Source: Artocarpus heterophyllus
Taxonomy: Eukaryota; Streptophyta; Magnoliopsida; Rosales; Moraceae
Assembly (NCBI GenBank): GCA_025403435.1
Contig: CM046333.1
Coordinates: forward strand, 35,299,521-35,363,520
Direction of reading: 5' to 3'
Length of the DNA stretch: 64,000 nucleotides
Numbering within the stretch: the stretch's first letter is position 1; every line of letters starts with the position of its first letter. Both the position numbers and the translations under genes were made by a program. This document shows positions 33,957 to 43,717 of the stretch, in pieces. The notes below the pieces were generated by a model that was not told where the DNA came from, did no database searches, and saw nothing but the letters and a program-made list of their open reading frames with translations.

Positions 33957-34435
33957 TGTTATTTTTAATTAATTTATTATTATTTATTTGGTTTTTTAAA
34001 GATAATAAATAAAAATATATATTTAAGTGGTCCAACATACGTATATTTTCTAAATGGTGTTAACCAAAGGATATCTCTGAATTGTTATAATGCTTCAGAA
34101 AGAATGCCTTATTTCAAAGATACCTCTTGATGGTAACACTTCTTGATGGTGGATGTCTATAAAAATCACGTAAGAGAAGGTCCTTATACCTGTGCAATTT
34201 ATTTAAGAAATACACAATCTCTCTAAAATTGTAGAAGGTTTAGAAGAGCCTCTTCTTTCACAAAATTTTTCTTTAGGAATTCTTGTAGGTATACTCTCCA
34301 TTCATTCTTCAGATTATCAATGACCGGAGGTTAAATTTTCTTTTTTTCACGTCTCCGCATTTAGATGATTTTCATGCAATTTGATTTATGCATATATGAA
34401 AATCATAACTCTGAATAAATGTAAATTTTCTTACA
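33957..34435 (+). repeat. 3' LTR of the 25.9-34.4 kb Copia element
   Basis: 479 bp beginning TGTTATTTTTAATT directly after the purine tract GGGAGAA and ending TTCTTACA. A TATA-like CTATAAAAAT lies near 34156. Confidence 0.9.
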
Positions 34436-34440
34436 GCAAA

Positions 34441-34697
34441 AGGTTGTCGGCTGGGTTTCTTCGACGATGACGAACGTTTTTACAGTGATGGCGTTAGTTT
34501 CTTTCACTCGCGTTGTCGACAACGTCTGCATGGAGCAATTCCGACTATGGTGACGATGAAGCTCACGTATTCTCTTGCCGTTGATGGCGTCTACTAGTCA
34601 TGATTTTGACGGTGTCAAAGACAAAGCTTATGGATCTCGAAGCTAATCCCATCGCGCCAGCGCAAGTCTACTCCTCATGTTGCTTGCCTGTTTGCCT
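34441..34697 (+). repeat. Dispersed repeat R copy 1, right part
   Basis: It continues copy 1 after the Copia insertion and aligns with about 35819-36070 (TTTCTTCGACG, ACTATGGTGACGATGAAGCTC, TTTGACGGTGTC). It stops at about 34697, where 38 bp of text identical in style to 24517-24554 (ATTTTCATTTCAATTCATTT) bridges to the GT47 fragment, so three unrelated sequences meet here. Confidence 0.65.
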
Positions 34698-34737
34698 GTT
34701 AATATATTTTCATTTCAATTCATTTGTGTTCTCACAT

Positions 34738-35497
34738 TACCAAGCCTCACTCTTCTTCACAAAATCTACAACTTCCCTCTGCCTCTCGTAATCCTCATTC
34801 CTGACCTTCTTCCTAAATAGTCCTTTCGCCCTATCTAGATGCATTTTTGCGCTTAGCATTACGAAGAATGGCACGAAAATGACGTCGTATTCTTTGGCGT
34901 CAGAAACCTTCCTTGCAAATGACATCGTTCTCTTCTTTGGCGGCGTCATCAGGTCGCCCAGGATCTAGTACTCTACATTGTACATCTTGATCTGTGGGTT
35001 CTTGAGATAAGGAGGGAATTTAAGGTTATGTTTTTTGTCGGACCGGATTGCATCTTCATCACCGTAGGTTCCGGGCTTGGAATCGGAAGCAAAGGACCTG
35101 TAGCTCTCGAGAAAGCCATAATTGAGGGATCTGGGGAGGTCGGCGACATAGCCATTGATGGAGTCTGGGAGCAACGCGTTGTATGAAATCAACGAGGGAG
35201 AGGAAGAAGGTGAAGTAAAGAAGAAGAAGAAGAAGAAAGGTAGAGAGTGTAAAGACTCGTGAAAGCGAGGAAGAGAGTAGGAACTGATCATTGTAGAAGT
35301 GATGCTGTTGTTGTTGTTATGCTGCTGTTGATGTTGTTCTTCGATGCCATTTTTGTTTCTACTTTTTCATTCTTTGATTTGTTGCTTCTCTTGCTGTACT
35401 TAAATGAATCCCATCATTTTCTAGTCAGCGGGACAACATATTAGAACTTGAAAAACTGATAGTAGATCCGTATAGATGATATACTATAAACAATGCT
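34738..35497 (-). pseudogene. Truncated duplicate of the GT47 gene (promoter and exon 1)
   Basis: The minus strand repeats 17955-18838: the upstream text, the start codon (ATGGCATCG at 35350), the stem region, LPDSINGYVADLPRSLNYGF, RAKGLFRKKVRNEDYERQRE and an end at VKKSEAW, 13 residues before the original splice donor. A Cys codon after SLLP has become TGA, and there is an in-frame stop in the YWILGDL region. About 130 bp of the upstream segment is missing. The copy contains no intron or later exons, and both ends are abrupt. Confidence 0.85.
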
Positions 35498-36400
35498 AGG
35501 GTGGTGCTCAGCACCATATAAATAGATGAGAAATTATAGCAAATAGCAGAATTGATTCATTAGTAAATAATGTAAGATGTTTTAAAAAGGGTGAAGCAAA
35601 TAGCTTTTTTTTTTTTTTTTTCAAATCAGAGTTCTAAAAGTATTAAAAACTCAAAAAATACCCCATAACAAATCTGGTTGTTATTATTATTCTTCTTATT
35701 TGCTTTTTGCTCCTTCCTCTCTCCTTAACTCGTTACTTTCTCTCTCTATCTCCTTCTGTCTATCGTCTAGTTCCTGACTATCCTCGTCAGTGTTTCTGTG
35801 CACAATCAGAGGTCGCAAAAGGTCTTTGGTTAGGTTTCTTCGACGGCGAATGAACGTTCTAACAGCGATGGCATTTGTTTCTTTCACACGCGTTGTCGAT
35901 AGCGTTTGCATGGAGCAACTCTGACTATGGTGACGATGAAGCTCGCTCTTTCTCTCTCGCTGTCAATGGCGTCTATGGGTTTCGACGGTGTCAAAAACAA
36001 AACTCATGGATCTTGGTACTAATCTCATCCCGCCGGAGCTGGTTCCCTCCTCACATTGCTTACTTGTTTGGTCGGGAATCCAGAGGCTACAATTGCCGGA
36101 GAGGATGATCTCGTTGTCTTAACACTAGATTCAGAGTCTGCCGGTAGCAAATCGTATCACGTGACCTCAGATTAAGGTGGAGATCATGATTTGTGATGGC
36201 AGTGCTTGTTTTTGGATCTACACGACTGAGACCCACGTCGGAGAAATTGTCAGCGCCAACGATATTACCCTTACTCTCTGGGTATGAAACCGGTCAATGC
36301 CAGCACAACAACGAAACAGTGGTTGATTTTCTCGTTGCTATTGATTTTAAGTTGATCTTCTATGTTTTTGTAATTCTGTTTGGATGGTGAGAAAAATGAG
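35498..36400 (+). repeat. Dispersed repeat R copy 2
   Basis: Uninterrupted copy showing the Copia target as GGTCGCAAAAGGT near 35813. It contains gene-like patches (a CT-rich leader at 35700-35760 and short frames such as 36193-36390), but no recognised product. The right limit of the repeat is not defined, since copy 1 ends earlier. Confidence 0.5.
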
Positions 36401-36544
36401 GGAGAATGATTTTTGTATTTGGTTGATTTTTGTGAGTTTTTGTAAATATTATGTGATCTAATTATTAATTTGTCTTTTTGTGATTTTTTTTGTAGTATTT
36501 CTTATGGCTGCACGAATTTTTATGCAAATATAATATTTTTTTAA

Positions 36545-37540
36545 CCGTCGGCGAAGTCGTGGGTATCAATGATATCCGACGATGTCATTGGTAATTTTTT
36601 TTATTTACATAGAAATATTGTATTTTTATCTTAATATAGTATTTCTTGGGTGCTAGTGGTCTGACAAAGTTGCCAGTAAATTTTTATATTTACATATTAA
36701 TGCTATATTTATCGGTCGCCAGTAGTTCCACAAAGTTGTCAGCAAATTTTTGTACTTACGTGTTAATATCGTATTTATAGGTTAATATTGTATTTTCCGA
36801 TCGTTGGTGGTCTGGCAAATTATGGGTGAATTTTAATACCGTATGAATATAGTATCTAGAAGTTCATACTATATTTTCCGGCCGCCATTGGTCTGGCGAA
36901 GCAATGAATTTTTGTATTTATATGTAAATACAATATTTACTTGTTAATATTATATTTCCAACCATAGGTGATTTGACGAAGTCACTGATGAATCTTTTAT
37001 ATTTACACGTTATTACTGTGTTTACAGACTAATATTGTATTTTTGGCTGCTAGTGATTCGATGAAGTCGCTGATAAAGTTTTGTATTTACGCGTTGATAT
37101 AGTATTTACAAGTTATTACTGTATTTGCTGGCAGCCTGTGGTCCGACGAAGTTGCTGGTGGATCTTTGTATTTACACATAAATATAGTATTTACCTGTTA
37201 ATATTGTAATTTTCGATCGTTAGTGGTTAGGCAAAATCGTTGGTGAATATTTGTATTTACATGATAATACAGTATTTTACACATTAGTGTTGTATTTCCC
37301 TACCAATGGTGGTCTGATGTAGTCGCCGATAATCTTTTGTATTTACATGTTAATACTATATTTTTCGGCTGCTGATTGTCAGGCGAAGTCACTTGTAAAT
37401 TTCTATAATTACACATTAATATAGTATTTATACGTTACTATAGTATTTTCCAAGTCCGATGAGGTTGTCGTAATATTTTTGTATTTATACATAAAAATCG
37501 TATCGATATATTAATATAATATTACTCACTCGGTCATCAG
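36545..37540. repeat. Diverged tandem array, ~80-bp unit, about 11 copies
   Basis: The pattern TTGTATTTACATGTTAATA, then TATTGTATTTTCCG, then GGTCTGGCGAAGTCGCTGGTGAA recurs with the GCGAAGTCG-like core near 36662, 36728, 36811, 36893, 36973, 37058, 37145, 37228, 37315, 37382 and 37456. Units differ considerably, so the array is old. Both flanks are non-coding. Confidence 0.75.
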
Positions 37541-37598
37541 CGAGTCTCACGTCGCCTCTTAGTGTCATGTTGCATGCACGAATTCCAATTAAAAAATT

Positions 37599-38092
37599 AG
37601 GTTAATTACATAACTATGCCTCTTTACTTTTCATTATTTTTCAATTTGTCCCTCTGTTTTTATAAACTACAAAAGTATCTTTTGAATTTGAAAAACTTGT
37701 TTCAATTTTATCTCTTGGAGATTTTTTCGATCTAAAAAACATGAAGATAAGATAAAAATATCCATAGCTAAACCTAAGTTGTTTATGAAATATATGTTTC
37801 TTTTTACAAAAAAAATTAATAAAAAATATTTTAATATTTATAAAGTTATAAATTTAATATCTTTTTTTAAAAAATTTGATGTTTTGTTTTAGATTTTTTT
37901 TATTTTTAATATATAAAATATTTTTTATAACTATTTAAGGGCAGTCATGTTGTTTTATCTAATTTTTTCATTCATAAGGATAAAATTAAAATAAATTTTT
38001 AAAATTTAAATGATATATTTATAGTTTTTAAAAACAATATGATAAATTTAAAAATAGTTAAAGCTAAAAGATATAATTATGTAATTAACCCT
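37599..38092. mobile_element. Mutator-like MITE
   Basis: Ends AGGTTAATTACATAACTAT and, inverted, AGGGTTAATTACATAATTAT, with perfect 9-bp duplications TAAAAAATT (37590-37598 and 38093-38101). The element is 494 bp, very AT-rich and non-coding. The 9-bp target duplication suits Mutator-type elements. Confidence 0.7.
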
Positions 38093-38101
38093 TAAAAAAT
38101 T

Positions 38102-38980
38102 CTATCATAAGGACAATCTTAAAAAGATCTACATAAAAAGGAAAGAAGCAGGACCAAAAAAAAAAGATTAAATGAAAAGGGAATAAAAATGGCTTTTTTG
38201 GTTCTTGGACCCCTCGATGATTAGGGATAAATTTAATTTTTTTTTTAATTTTTAACTTTTACTTATTTATTATTACTATTATTATTATTATTTCGCTAAA
38301 GATGATGATTAAGGATAGATCTTACTTAATTAGGTAGCTTAGAGTGTCAACACAGCGTACTCTAACAATTGACATCTTATAACTAAGAATTTGCCACAAC
38401 TGTGGAAGAAGAGTTCAAATTGTAGAGTTATGCCACGCAAGGTAACATATGAGCTTTACACTATATCAAATTTTTACTTTACACTATAACATACGAGAAC
38501 TTTACATTATTTGCGGTTCCAATCCCAAACACCACAAACGTTTGATAATCAACGTCTGTTCCACTTCCATCCTTCCAAAACAAGCGATTCTATTCACAGC
38601 TTCGCAAAGAGATAAACGATAGTTCTGAAAATTTGGAACCACTTCTGTGGGCTTATTGCATCTCTTGTAGAGGTGCATTGGCACGGAGCCCCACGACATT
38701 TTTCTCCTTAGAGGATATGAAGTATATTCACTAAAAAGAAACACAACCTACAACCAGTGGAATGCTCAATCTAGCAATCAACAAAAAAGACAACACCAAG
38801 AGGGCATAAACAGAATATTTCATTCTTCATATTCATTCGGTTACAAATGCAGAATCTTCTATAGGAAAGGCAAGTTCAGTTGCAATAAGTACGAAACGAA
38901 ATTAGACTGCAAGACAGGATCCTAACATTAAATGAAGACGAAAGCCTAGTAGTCGCCACATCTAGAAGTTGACAACAAAC
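38102..38980. other. 3' flank and 3' UTR of the 98-aa protein gene
   Basis: The part next to 38980 should be the 3' UTR of the minus-strand gene. An 80-codon frame on the minus strand (38744-38502) shows no recognised motif and was not called. A TTATTA microsatellite lies at about 38270-38292. Confidence 0.35.
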
Positions 38981-39277
38981 TTAACGTCCAATCACAAACT
39001 CATCAAAGTTCCAGTCTCTTACCAGGTCCCTCCTCACAGCACAGCTCCTGACTAATCGAGGCGTTCCTGACGTTACGCTACTGCTTGGAATCAATGGTTG
39101 TGGAGTTACTTTGGATGTTGATAGCGAACTTGTTATAGGAGGAAGAGATGACCTCCTCGCTAAGCAGTTGGAAATAGCAGAACATCTACCGTCATTGTCT
39201 GAACTCGAAACGGAGTAACTCCTAAAAGAGTGTGATGGACTTTCTACGCTATGGCATGCAAGACACGTTAAACTCAT
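38981..39277 (-). CDS. Small conserved plant protein of unknown function, 98 aa
   Basis: An intact frame MSLTCLACHSVESPSHSFRS ... PRLVRSCAVRRDLVRDWNFD, ending VIGR. It is Ser-rich, basic near the C-terminus, and has no signal peptide or membrane segment. Small proteins with an N-terminal MSL.CLACH and a C-terminal LVRS..-RRD-W.F(D/E) occur across plants as uncharacterised proteins; I recall them without a known activity. The ATG follows 36 bp after a good acceptor (TTTTTACAG at about 39315), so the coding exon is entered from a 5' UTR intron. A likely first exon with TATA box is at 45.8-45.9 kb. A Copia element sits inside that intron in the same orientation. Confidence 0.7.
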   Translation of the reverse strand: MSLTCLACHSVESPSHSFRSYSVSSSDNDGRCSAISNCLARRSSLPPITSSLSTSKVTPQPLIPSSSVTSGTPRLVRSCAVRRDLVRDWNFDEFVIGR

Positions 39278-39592
39278 ATTTGGACCTCAAGTATCCACCT
39301 ATGTAGAATGCTGTCCTGTAAAAAGAAAAAAAAAAAGAAAGAAAAGGAAAATAAATTGGCATATTGTATTCATTAAACAAACATGATCCTCATATAATAG
39401 AACTGCCAACAAAGAGAGTAAGCATCAAAGAGAAAGAAATCTTAACAGACCAGTTGTTGTTTGACATTATAGTACATTTCAATACCATATTATAAGGTTA
39501 AAAAAGGCTTTAAGTTTAAAGAACCCTATATATAAATTTGGACTCCTGCAAGAGTTCATATTTGACGTGTACTAACGAATGAAGAAGCAGGG

Positions 39593-39844
39593 TGAAAAGA
39601 AAGAATGAATTTCTTCTTCTGTATTTAGTTTCTGGTTACATTAGACACATATATATATACACACTACAATGACTAATTTGGATGTTGAATTAGTGCAGAT
39701 CATAAATCCCTATTTACAATTCTATATAAAGGAAACAAATCAATGGCCATTGACTATGGATGATTGCCCAAATTTGAAGAATATCCCAGACTTTGTGCAT
39801 TGATTGGCTTGATTGTGCATTGATTGGCTCAATAATCCTCAACA
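39593..39844 (-). repeat. 3' LTR of the 39.6-43.7 kb Copia element
   Basis: 252 bp. The pol frame ends inside it: the first six LTR bases, TGTTGA, supply the last Cys codon and the stop. Confidence 0.9.
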
Positions 39845-40327
39845 CTCCCCCTCAAGTTTGGAATGTATGTTAATAATTCCTAACTTGCTGATTAGAGTCG
39901 AGAATTGTGAAGAGCTTAATGGCTTTGTGAAAATATCCGCTGGCTGGTCTGATGTAGGTACGTAAGTCAACTTGATCATTCCTTCTTGAACCTTTTCTCG
40001 TATGAGGTGACAATCGATTTCTATGTGCTTCGTTCGCTCATGGTAGACTGGGTTTGAAGCAATATGGAGAGCTGCTTGGTTGTCACAATATAAGTTGACA
40101 GGATGTGAATGTTTGATGCCCAAGTCCTGTAGAATTGTTTTCAACCATATAATTTCACAACAGGTGGTGGCCATAGATCGGTATTCGGCTTCTACACTTG
40201 ATCGTGATACTGTTGTTTGCTTCTTGGTTTTCCAGGAAACTAATGAGCTGCCAAGAAATATGCAATAGCCAAGTAGCTGATCGTCGAGTGTCATGACACC
40301 TGGCCTAATCTGCATCACAAAAGGCAT
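39839..40327 (-). pseudogene. Copia RNase H
   Basis: Open for 162 codons: [60 protein letters not shown] and [15 protein letters not shown], ending EGEC. It is separated from RT by a shift of frame and stops around 40330-40450. Confidence 0.9.
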
Positions 40328-40447
40328 TCAGTTGGATTGAACTTTCTGTAGAAAGAAATATTCCTTGTCCTGGTGTTTGTTTCACATATCGCAAGACACG
40401 ATGAGCTGCTTCTAAATGTGGTACTCGTGGCTTGTCCATAAATTGAC

Positions 40448-41153
40448 TTAAAACATGAACTGCATATGCCAAGTCTGGTCGTGTGACAGTAAGTAAATTA
40501 GCCGCCCAACAAGTCTTCGATAAGAGGATGGATCACTAACATAGTCGCCTTCAAACTTACTGAGAGATAAGTTTTGTTCCATTGGAAAAGAAGCTGGTTT
40601 TGCACCAAGATATCCAACATCTTCAAGAATCTCGAGAGCATACTTTCGTTGTGAAAGACTAATGCCTTTACTAGATCGTGCAACCTCTATACCAAGAAAA
40701 TACTTTAATTGTCCAAGATCCTTCAATTTGAATTGATTCTTCAAGAATGATTTGGTATCTTCAATATCTTGCAAATCATTTCCTGCAATGATGACATCGT
40801 CAACATAAATAAGGAGAGCAGTAAATTTACCATCCTGGGATCGGACGAATAAGGAATAATCAGCCTTGGATTGTTTGAAGTTGGCATGCTTGAGAGCAGT
40901 GGAGAGCTTAATGAACCATTGACGCGAAGCTTGCTTGAGGCCATACAATGACTTGTGGAGTTTGCAAACTCGTGTCTCCCCCTTTCGTCCGAAACCAGGA
41001 GGTAAAGACATGTAAACATCTTCATCAAGATCTCCATGTAAGAAGGCATTAGTAACATCGAGTTGATGGAGGTGCCATTGTTGTGTTGAAGCCACAGCAA
41101 GAAGAAGACGAACCATTACAAGTTTTGCAACAGGAGCAAAAGTCTCTTGATAG
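40448..41153 (-). pseudogene. Copia reverse transcriptase, N-terminus deleted
   Basis: It starts abruptly with [20 protein letters not shown], the middle of RVT_2, directly after the integrase stop. It continues [36 protein letters not shown] and the active site [14 protein letters not shown], then frays near [12 protein letters not shown]. The conserved upstream half (KARLVAKG region) is absent. Confidence 0.9.
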
Positions 41154-41155
41154 TT

Positions 41156-41791
41156 TTACAAGTTTGCAAACACTCGCAAATGATCATATATAGGTTGTTT
41201 GTGAAAGAGCATCTCAAAAGGTGTTTTCCCTTGAAGAAGAGGCGTCGGAGTTCTGTTAATTAGGTAGGTAGCAGTTAAGATAGCGTCTCCCCAAAATCTT
41301 TTTGGAAGGTTGGCTTGGAATAATAAGGCTCGGGCTACATTAAGGAGGTGACGGTGCTTTCTTTCGACTACTCCATTTTGCTGTGGAGTGGAGACACAAC
41401 TGGTTTGATGAATGATTCCTTTATCAAAATAAAGATTTTTGATTGTAAATTCAGGCCCATTATCACTCCGAAGAACTTTGACTTGTAAGGAGAACTGTGT
41501 TTCAACAAGGTTGATGAACTTTGTGATATATGAGTGAGTTTCTGATTTATGATGCATCAAATAAGTCCATGTGCAACGTGTATAGTCATCAACAATTTTA
41601 AGAAAATATTGTGCCCCTGTAATTGAAGAAACATGGTACCCTCCCCAAATATCAACATGGATTAATTCAAAAGGTGCTTTAGTGCGAATGGAGCTTGTTG
41701 AAAATGGAGAACGAGTTTGTTTAGCCAATGGGCAAATTAAACAATCAAAAATATTACAAAATTCCATGTCTGTAATTGAATGAGAAAGCAA
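41156..41791 (-). pseudogene. Copia integrase core
   Basis: A zinc-binding remnant (CNIFDCLICPLAKQTRSPF) is followed by an rve core with all three acidic positions: Asp in HVDIWGGYHV, Asp in LRSDNGPEF and Glu in NGVVERKHRHLLNVARALLF. The frame ends in VFANL, where the C-terminal domain is cut off by the deletion joining it to RT. Confidence 0.9.
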
Positions 41792-41884
41792 ACTAAAGGT
41801 CTTATTTGATGGATGCCCTAGGCGTTGATGCCAAAGTTTCAGGGAATGGGAAGTTGGTGTAGTGACAGCATTGCACCTAGTTTT

Positions 41885-42346
41885 CTATGGAGTATCAAGG
41901 TAGTAGAGTCCTCCTCGCTCAGTTCCCATCCCAATCATCTTCCCCGATCGTTGGTCCTGTAGCATACAAGTATGATTAATGAACGTAGCAAGGTAGTGAG
42001 AATTGTGCACAAGCTTGCTAATGGAAATCAAGTTTAATTTAAAAGAAGGAACACATAGCACATCACTCAGGATGAAATTAGCAAAGTGAATGTTGCCTAT
42101 GCGTGAGACTATAGCAATGGCTCCATTGGGTAGATGCACAGTTCGATTTGTGACACAAGATTTTGTGGTTAACAAATCGACAGAGCAGCACATTTCTTTG
42201 TCAACAACAGAGCCACAAAAAATTGTACCTGAGAGATCACTCATGGCAGATGTGCTACCAACATGATTGGCCATCGAATTGGATTTATTCTTGGTCAGCA
42301 GTGCCATGAGATTATGATATTGTTCTGCTATGAGAGTGAATGGCAT
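41885..42346 (-). pseudogene. Copia protease region, active site lost
   Basis: SDLSGTIFCGSVVDKEM should be followed by the catalytic W.(V/L)DSGA, but reads CCSVDLLTTKSC before HLPNGAIAIVSRIG resumes. The later part (VPSFKLNLISISKLVHNSHY) is normal for Copia. Loss of the catalytic motif means the copy is not autonomous. Confidence 0.85.
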
Positions 42347-42442
42347 GGAATTTGATGGTGTGTTGGTATCTACATGATTGGTCTTGGAGGAAAAAATTTT
42401 ACGCTCTCGTTGATCAGGTTTGTTGTTCGTTGAGTTCGCCTT

Positions 42443-43356
42443 TTACAGCTTTCGACAAACATCAATGGTGTGACCTTGCCAACCGCAATATTCGCATTTG
42501 AGGTGTGCCCGACATGTCTCTGTGGTGTGTCCAATTTTATCACATGTTCCACATTTCAGATGTGGATTTTTAGGTGTGAAAATCCTCTCAGATTTTCGTG
42601 GAGTATTCTTCACCGCAAAGGCCGAGGCTTCAGACAGTGGTGTGCCTCCGTTCAATAAGCCTCTTTGTTTTTCATCCTGCAAAATGAGAGAATGAGTTTT
42701 ATTGACTGGCAGGCAGTGGATCCATGAGTAGAATCTGTTCCTCTAACACTAGCATAGGCTTCGTTAAGTCCCATGAGGAATTTCATGGTCTTTTGATTTT
42801 GTTGAAACTGCAGAACGTCCTTCATAGCACCACACGTGCATTTGGGAATGTTACAAAGTGCTTCACGTTCATCCCATAGACTTTTAAGCTTGGTGTAGTA
42901 ATTCCCAATGGTTGTGTTGCCCTGTTTACAATCATGTATGGCTTCTTCAACATGAAAAAGATGAACACTGTTAGTTTGTGAAAAACGATCTTTTAAATCA
43001 AGCCAGATATCATGAGCACTTTCACTGTATATTATGCTTGCTCCAATATCTTGTGAGATTGAGTTAAAAAGCCATGCTTTTACAAGGTTGTTACAGCGCG
43101 TCCATTGTTGGAGTTCTATGATAGAAGTCTCCGGTGGTTGTTTGATGGTGCCATTGACGAAGCCTTCTTTGTTCTTGATGCTGAGAGCCATGAGCATAGC
43201 ACGACTCCAAGTGCTGTAATTTTCTCCATCCAGCGCTTGTGTGATGAGTACAAGTCCAGGTTGATCAGAATAATGAAGGTAAAGGGGATCATTTGGGTTA
43301 TCAAACTTGTTGGTCTCAGTCTTGGCTAAGTTCGGAGTTTCGCCTTTTCCTGCCAT
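42443..43356 (-). pseudogene. Copia gag with zinc knuckles, frameshifted
   Basis: ATG at 43356 opens MAGKGETPNLAKTETNKFDN. Retrotransposon-gag motifs follow (LDGENYSTWSRAMLMALSIK; LFNSISQDIGASIIY; QTNSVHLFHVEEAI; KFLMGLNEAY). Near 42725 the frame shifts, and the nucleocapsid part continues in another frame with CGTCDKIGHTTETC and CEYCGWQGHTIDVC, both intact CCHC knuckles. Confidence 0.9.
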
Positions 43357-43460
43357 GTGTATCGGCTAGAAGAAGGTGAGCAATTTTTTTTTTTTTTTTG
43401 AATATGAGAGGAAGAAGGAAGAAGGCTATAGGTTCAGGACCGTGGGATGCTCTGATGTCA

Positions 43461-43712
43461 TGAAAAGAAAGAATGAATTTCTTCTTCTGTATTTAGTTTC
43501 TGGTTACATTAGACACATATATATATACACACTACAATGACTAATTTGGATGCTAAATTAGTGCAAATCATAAATCCCCATTTACAATTCTATATAAAGG
43601 AAACAAATCAATGGCCATTGACTATGGATGATTGCCCAAATTTGAAGAATATCCCAGACTTTGTGCATTGAGTGGCTTGATTGTGCATTGATTGGCTCAA
43701 TAATCCTCAACA
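43461..43712 (-). repeat. 5' LTR of the 39.6-43.7 kb Copia element
   Basis: 252 bp. In element orientation a TATATAG box follows TTTCCTT. The primer-binding site is immediately downstream (43460 and below on the plus map). Confidence 0.9.
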
Positions 43713-43717
43713 CAGGG

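Larger units (their letters stand above)
25862..34435 (+). mobile_element. Copia retrotransposon (Tork-like), decayed, containing a nested solo LTR
   Basis: LTRs (25862-26318 and 33957-34435) begin TGTTATT and end TCTTACA. The target duplication GCAAA is perfect (25857-25861 and 34436-34440), and repeat R copy 2 shows the uninterrupted target at about 35820. After the 5' LTR, TTAGGTATCAACAACATGG resembles a tRNA-iMet primer site; GGGAGAA before the 3' LTR is the polypurine tract. Domain order gag-PR-IN-RT-RNase H on the plus strand is Copia-specific. Many stops and frameshifts and several lost catalytic residues mean it is dead. Without the nested insertion it would be about 6.4 kb. Confidence 0.9.
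39593..43712 (-). mobile_element. Copia retrotransposon (Ale-like), recent, internally deleted
   Basis: Two 252-bp LTRs differ at about five positions. The target duplication CAGGG is perfect (39588-39592 and 43713-43717). In element orientation the LTR runs TGTTGAGGATTATTG to CTTTCTTTTCA. The primer site GACATCAGAGC (tRNA-iMet type) lies next to the 5' LTR, and the purine tract TTGAGGGGGAG abuts the 3' LTR. Gag, protease, integrase, RT and RNase H are all recognisable on the minus strand, but parts of protease and the segment between integrase and RT are missing. The high LTR similarity indicates a young insertion. At 4.1 kb it is slightly short for an Ale element. Confidence 0.92.

Noticed and set aside
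36545..37540. CRISPR array
   Set aside because: Units are ~80 bp, diverged and contiguous, with no unique spacers between identical repeats, and the genome is a plant's.
38502..38744. 80-codon minus-strand frame downstream of the 98-aa gene
   Set aside because: Most likely 3' UTR or flanking sequence; no family resemblance or separate promoter was found.
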